From assembly GCA_000611775.1 (NCBI GenBank), contig KK106981.1, positions 4,404,927-4,468,926 on the forward strand: 64,000 nucleotides of DNA, read 5' to 3'. This stretch comes from Umbilicaria muhlenbergii. Lineage: Eukaryota > Ascomycota > Lecanoromycetes > Umbilicariales > Umbilicariaceae. Positions 58,330-64,000 of this stretch are shown here, one piece after another. The translations under genes were made by a program, and so were the position numbers. The notes beneath the pieces were generated by a model. The model worked only from the letters and a program-made list of their open reading frames with translations. It did no database searches and was not told where the DNA came from. Numbering within the stretch: the stretch's first letter is position 1; every line of letters begins with the position of its first letter.

Positions 58330-61300
58330 ATGAGGTGAAGTGATTTAAACTCTGATGTATTCTCACCTGCTCATGATTTATGATCATGAAGCAGGTTAAC
58401 ATGAAACACATCATGAATATGAAGTTCCTCTGATAGTTTCAGTTGATAAGCAACATTCTCAATCTTCTTTACAATCTGAAAGGGTTCATAACACTGCTAA
58501 TTCAGCTTTCATGAGAATCACTTCAAGGTTATGTTCTTGACCTTTAATCAAACTAACTGTCTGACTTTATAAGTCACATCAAGGTGAGACTGATTGTAGT
58601 GCTTAGCTTGATACTTTTAAGACTTCATAAGAGCTCTGCAGACTTCTATTCAGATCTTATGAAGACACTTCACAAGCTGCTCAGCTTCAGTGATAATTCT
58701 CTTAACTGCAGAGTACTTCATGAGTTCCTTCACAGTGAGCATATCTGATCTAGGTATGAAGTCATAAATGACCTCAAATGATGCCTTTTCAATAGAAGAG
58801 TGTAGGCTCATATTGTACATGAACTCAGTTAATGTTAAAAGTGAGGCTCAATTGTCCTGTTGATAATTAACATAGCTTCACAGGTACTGTTTCAGCATGT
58901 TATTTTGTCATTCAGTCTGCTCATCAGTTTGTGGATGAAAGGCAGTGCTCAACCAGTGGTTAATCTTCAACATGAACATCAAGTTGACTCAGAGTCATGA
59001 GGTAAAAACAGATTCATGATCTGAAATTAAAGTTTAAGTGACTTCATGCAGCTTAACAATCTCTCTCACAAAGGCTTTCATGAGTTAATCAGCAGTTCAG
59101 TCCTTTCTGACTGAAATATAATGTGTCATCTTTGAGAATTTACACATCATCATCAGTATGACATTGTACACACCCTCATAAGCATGACTCTCTGAAAGGT
59201 CAGTTATGAAGTTTAAAGTGAGTACCTCCCAGGGTTTCTTTGAGATAAGTATGAGCTGTAATAATTCAAGTTGCTTTTCATGAATGACTCTGACTCCCTG
59301 ACAGACAAGACAAGAATTGCAGTATTTCTGAATTTGCTTCTGCATGTTCAGCCAGTAGTACTTTGCACATATTAAAGCAAAGGTTTTCCCTGTTGTGAGG
59401 TGATTTGCAAGTGACTCATCATGATGCTTCTTAATAATCTCAAGTCATAATGACTCTGCATGAGGTATATAAAGCACTGAGTTAAAGTATAGAAGGTCAT
59501 TTCTTCATGATTAAAGTGAATGAGAACTTGACATTTTTGAATTAACTTCATGAGCAGTGATCTGTTTCAGCATATGCTTCATGAGGGGATCAATTCACAA
59601 GAATTCAGATAACATTTTAATGAGAGAAACATCAACCTCTTTGTAAGATTCTTCATTTAAAACAGTCTCAGAGGCCTGTTTCTGTTGATTTTACTGCCAG
59701 GGACTCATTGTGCCTGCAATTAATACCTCATGAAGGTGTACCTCCTGAGCCAATAAATCATCTTTAAACTCAACTGAAATTAAAGTTACTGTCAGGAACA
59801 GCACCTGTTGCAACATTAAAGCATCCTCAGTCTGATTCTCTTGTTTCACTTCACATTAATGATCAGGTCTTCATGAAGGGCTGTCAACAGAATTCAGATT
59901 TCCCTTTCAGTAAATGATAACAAAATCATAAGCTGATAAAGTCAACACTCATCAAACCTGTCTTCATGAGAGCTTATGAGTAGTCATAAAGCTTCACAAG
60001 CTCAAATGATCTGATAACATCTCAACTGAATGAGTGAATCCTTTTAAATAGTGCTGTCAATAATGAAAACTCTCAACTATCATGAGCAGTTCTTCATCAT
60101 GAGTTTCATACTTTCATTTCATGAGTATCATCTTTCATGAGAAATAGGCTGTAACTCTTCACTCATCAGAGTGTTTTTGTGAGAGAATGCCTGAGATCAC
60201 ATACACTGAGGCATTCATTTCAAGCTGTATTGATAATGTGATGTTGAAATGCTGCAGAAACAGAGCAGTAGTGAAAGCTTGCATAAGAATTTTAAAGACA
60301 GTCTGTGTCTTCAAAGACAGAAAGCCTGCTCTCTGTGAGATCAACTTCTTGTTTGATTTTGCATTAAACCCTTTAATGATCTTCATGAGAGGTGCAGTGA
60401 TACATGAGAAGCCTTGTATGAACCTTTAATAAAAGTTCATGAAGCTCAGAAATGTTTACACTTCATGCACACTTTCTGATTTTGATTAATTAACAATAAT
60501 GAATATGTGATCTGTCTTCATTTCAACTCCTGTATCTGTGATAACATATCTCAAGAAGGGCACACGCTTCACATTAAATAAGCATTTAAAAAGCTTTGTG
60601 AACAACTCTGTCATGAGCAGAGCTTTCAAAATAATCTGAACATGCTGTTCATGCTGACTCTCTTTCATTGAGTAAATCAGTATATCATTCAAGAATACAA
60701 TCACAAAGATGTTTAAATGTTCATGAAGGACTTCATGAATATAAGATTAAAAACTCACAGAAGCATTAATAAGCTCAAAAAGCATAATCAAGTATTCATA
60801 CAACTCATACTTAGTATGAAAGGCTGTTTTTCATTCATCACCCTCATGTATGCAGATGTGATAGTAGATGTTTTTAACATCAATCTTCATAAAGATTTGA
60901 GTGTCACAGACATGATTCATGATCTCATTAATCAATGATAAAGGGTATCAGTTCTTTTAAGTAATAACATTTAACTCTTGATAATTCATGCAGAGCTGCA
61001 AGCCTTCATCATTCTTAAGTGCAAAAAGCACTGACGCTCTCATGAAAGATCATGACAGCTGAATAAACTCATTCATGAAGTTGATATTTAAATACTTCTG
61101 TAGTACAGTCAACTCCTTCATGAAAAGGTTGTACATAAGATCAAAAGATGATGTTGTTCTCTTCAGCAGATTAATTAAGTGATCTTCTTTATGATGAGGA
61201 GACAGAGTTTTCACTTAAGTTTCTGAAAAGACCTTCATGAGGCTCTTGTAAGCTTCAGGAATCAGGTTCACAGAGTTTTTCAGTTCATTAAGATTTATCA

Positions 61301-62907
61301 CCTGCAATCTCTGCATCATGTAGTTCACTTTAAGGTCTCTGAGTTTTCTCATGAGGCCTTTTATGATGATCTTTTTCAGCAATGAAATCATTAAAGAGTC
61401 CTCTGCATTCAACCTTCACTGTACTGTAAAATTAATGAAGTCAACCTTCAGATTATTCTGTTGTAATCATGATAATTTTAAGATTACTGGCATCTTTAAG
61501 TCAGCAGAGGTAAAAGGTTCACAAGTTTATTTTCAGACTCTGAAAGAGTCCTGAACCTCTATTACTTCATGATAAACAGAATAAGTCTGCAAGGTATCTC
61601 CTTCAGCATGATGAAGCAGTAACACCTTAAAGACTGAAGATAAACTCTTCACAATATTCTTGCAAAGGAGATTAAGATCATTAACATTGTTAAGAACAGC
61701 TGAAAGTGATCTTCCTGCAAGACATACTGTGAGTCATAATTATGTCTTCATCTTAAAAGATGCACCCTTCTCTGATCTTGACTTCATGATGATCTTCATG
61801 GTAGCCTCAGAGGCTGTCATGACATGATTACTGTCATTAATTGAACTGATTGACAGAGTCCTGCTCACAGTGTTGTCTGACTTTTTCTTAAGACAGTTCA
61901 GTTCTTTATGTTCATGCTTATCACAGTAGTTGCAGTCTCCATTAAAGAACACTCTTCATGAGGGTTTCAGATTGTGCAGTGTAGTGATGATGAATGTTGT
62001 AGGTTTGCAATCCTTTCACTTCATGATGTTCACAGAGGTGCTTTCACTGAAGTCACTGTTCATGATTATTACTCATGAGTGAGTTTCAGTCCTGATGCTG
62101 AGACGGAGTTTCTTTATGAGTGTAATCAAATCTTCATGAGAGTTTGAAAACACAGGGTGTTCATGAATCTTCTGCTTCATGACATGATTCAAGCTCTTGA
62201 AGAAGATCATTAACTGAATTTAATGATAATTCTTCACTTCATTTCTTATTTAAATCAGAAGTTCATCTGAACTGTGAAGGTACTCATCATCAGATTCACT
62301 GCTTAACTTGTGATAATTCATTTAATTCATTCATGTGTTATACACCTGATTATCATGATCTTTTAAAAAAGACTTTAAAAAGTTCTTCTGACTTTCTCAG
62401 GTATCTTTCAAGCTCTTTTCTTCATGATGTGTGACTCATCACTTTATAATTTTATAATTCAGATATTAATCTGACTCTTCAAGGTGAAGCTTCATGAGAA
62501 GGTGCTTAATTTGATGTACATACTGCTGAAAGTGAGGGTAGTCCTTCATACAGTAGAGGTCTTCATCTTTGACTCACTTTTCATAGCAGGTGTGTTTCAA
62601 AGTTGAAGATAAATTTGATGTAAATCATTTGTAAGTTTTAAGCTCAGTCTGCTTAATACATTCCTTCTCACTCATGAGTTGAATCTTCACAAGTTGAATT
62701 TTGGTATTCATCATGATGAACTCCTCAGAGAATGTAGGAGTGACGTGTAATGAATGAGAGTCAAAGATGATAAAATCATCATTAACTGTTGCTTGTGAAG
62801 TTTCTGAAGTGATTTGTGAAACTGTTGTGAAGGCTGATTAAGGAGCTCATGAGTTTTTAATCATTCTTGTCAGACAGCATCCTTACAATGAATTGAAGCA
62901 ATAAAAC
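58330..62907 (-). pseudogene. gag-pol remnant of element II-2
   Basis: Read on the minus strand: gag with the CCHC knuckle (about 61890-61935), the RT pre-domain (61412-61215), RT (60704-60486), RNase H (60386-60159), integrase (59345-59097) and an integrase C-terminal piece (about 58390). All are separated by stops, mostly TGA and TAA. The RT catalytic pair is ND instead of DD: the codon before GAC reads AAT preceded by TTG, consistent with a GG-to-GA change. Confidence 0.82.
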
Positions 62908-63362
62908 TGTAAGCGTACTATCATGAGGTAATATCTTAACTAAGGAATTATGAAGTTATGTGACAATAGTGACTTAAACTTATAATTAATGATTCACAAT
63001 AGTATGATATTGCTAGTAGATAGAGAATTATTATTAAGAAAGAAAGTGAAACATGCTCTGACCTCATAATATATCTCTTTCAAAGTTAGCCTGCCTGAGG
63101 AAAGTCTCATGAAGCAGTCATCTCAGTGAAGCTGCCTTCATGAGGTGTTCATTGCTGAATCACACCTTCATGAGGTGTCATCAATGATGTTAACTTCTTT
63201 AATCACTTTCATGAAGTGCTGAGAGTGATGTTTATTGACTGAGCTTTCTCATGAGATTAATTCACTAGTGAAAGTTACCTTCACAAGGCTGCACTGTTGT
63301 TAAACATAATCTTTCTTATTCTGAACTAGCACCTGATGAGTTTCATACATCAGATGCTCATA
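62908..63362 (-). repeat. 5' LTR of element II-2
   Basis: 455 nt. Its outer end is TA where the 3' LTR has CA (a C-to-T change at the terminal dinucleotide). AATGA follows at 63363-63367. Confidence 0.92.
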
Positions 63363-63465
63363 AATGAGTTTATTCAACTGTCATGATCTTTCATGAAAGT
63401 GTCAGTGCTCTTTACATTTAAGAGTGATGAAGGCTTGCGGCTCTGCGTGAATTATCAGAGGTTAA
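63363..63465 (+). mobile_element. Element II-1, RT segment continuing after the II-2 insertion
   Basis: Matches the reverse complement of II-2 RT (about 60965-61070) and continues the frame broken at 56125. The similarity ends near 63465, after CVNYQ-type sequence. Confidence 0.85.
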
Positions 63466-64000
63466 TGTAAGAGGTGAAGTGTACAACAGAGCATCATAAT
63501 GATGTTTGAACAGAGTGTCATAAGCAATATAATCATGATGAGGTCAATGCAATGATTATATATTTTTTATTTGATGACAAAAACTGATCACTGAGGAAGC
63601 AGGTTTCTGCACCTTCTTGTGAAGAGTTTTCACTTGATGTCAAGGCGCTAAGCGCTGAGTCATCATATTTAATGTCATATCATAGTGTCATATTATAATG
63701 TCATATCATAGTGTTGTACTGTCATACTATATATATGATGACTCTGACACAGCATTTCCCTTCTCATGACATTATTCTCAATGTCAATTGACTCTGAATC
63801 TGTCATTATAAACATCATCATGATGACCTGATAAGTGATTGATCATGTAAAGTGAGGGTGTGAAACTGTGCTAAAGTAAGGCTGATCACATGCTTCACTT
63901 AATTGTGATGATATCACGCCTGGCAGTAAGTTCCTTCTAACATAAACATTGAAATTAAAATGTTTACTGTAAATTCAAAACATTCTTCCTTTGTGTTTCT
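63466..64000. other. Unassigned AT-rich sequence at the right edge
   Basis: After about 63465 the sequence no longer follows element II. It begins TGTAAGAGGTG, holds repeats of GTCATATCATAGT at about 63670-63715 and a TATATATATG box near 63730. It may be the LTR of a fourth element running out of the window. A few CpGs are kept (AAGGCGCTAAGCGC at about 63643). Confidence 0.4.

Larger units (their letters stand above)
56126..63362 (-). mobile_element. Element II-2: full-length decayed Ty3/gypsy element, 7237 bp
   Basis: Minus orientation, bounded by two 455-nt LTRs and a 5-bp target duplication AATGA (56121-56125 and 63363-63367). Reading down from 62907: gag, a zinc knuckle CNYCDKHEHKELNC (about 61890-61935), an RT pre-domain (about 61412), RT with FLNDILIYS (about 60690; the first Asp of the usual DD pair is Asn), RNase H remnant (60386-60159), integrase zinc region YCNSCLVCQGV (about 59320) and a VFHVNLLH segment (about 58390). 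About 1.7 kb of extra sequence lies between pol and the 3' LTR. No frame longer than about 85 codons survives in the coding direction. Confidence 0.92.

Noticed and set aside
46014-64000. CRISPR-like or satellite array from the many TCATGA words
   Set aside because: Spacing is irregular and the words occur in coding remnants of several elements; no regular repeat-spacer unit is present.

Overview
The window looks like a piece of a filamentous ascomycete chromosome (Pezizomycotina; a Dothideomycete would fit, but I cannot prove it). The signs are dense genes on both strands, many 50-70 nt GT-AG introns with CTAAC/CTGAC-type branch points, and typical fungal families: VPS28, ATP synthase subunit g, Rok1 helicase, D-lactate dehydrogenase, DUF2828/vWA, GH31 alpha-glucosidase, P450s, Acr3 and SGF73. 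Exon joins were worked out by hand from splice signals, reading phase and family motifs.

Layout. (1) 1-19.2 kb is ordinary housekeeping DNA: the C-terminal part of a vacuolar Ca2+/H+ exchanger, an SDR with a possible mitochondrial leader, a divergent VPS28/ATP20 pair, ROK1, a mitochondrial D-lactate dehydrogenase, a DUF2828 vWA protein and a secreted GH31 alpha-glucosidase. (2) 20.2-37.5 kb is accessory: an 11-exon P450, a second P450 whose 5' end was cut off by a truncated Ty1/copia element with a 100-nt inverted duplication, a rhodopsin-like 7TM protein, an NmrA-like protein, an Acr3 arsenite permease, an F-box-like protein and an FAD oxidoreductase. No PKS, NRPS or terpene backbone gene is visible, so I do not call a biosynthetic cluster. 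(3) 37.5-46 kb is a transition zone: an AT-rich island with a classical RIP look, a broken SGF73 (SAGA subunit) gene, an intact dihydroorotase gene, and a large broken gene for a repeat protein with a GIY-YIG-like segment. (4) 46-64 kb is AT-rich, almost free of CpG and without live genes. It is a nest of Ty3/gypsy elements: element II-1 (+) was hit in its 5' LTR by chromodomain element I (+) and in its reverse transcriptase by a second family-II copy, II-2 (-). Target-site duplications and equal LTR lengths support each insertion.

The most unusual signal is the mutation pattern of the 46-64 kb block. It has lost CpG and apparently CpC/GpG but kept CpA/TpG, and three of four confidently assigned Trp codons lost in element I read TGA (the fourth TAA), not the TAG expected from CpA-directed RIP. 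The AT island at 38.1-38.6 kb shows the opposite, TpA-rich pattern.
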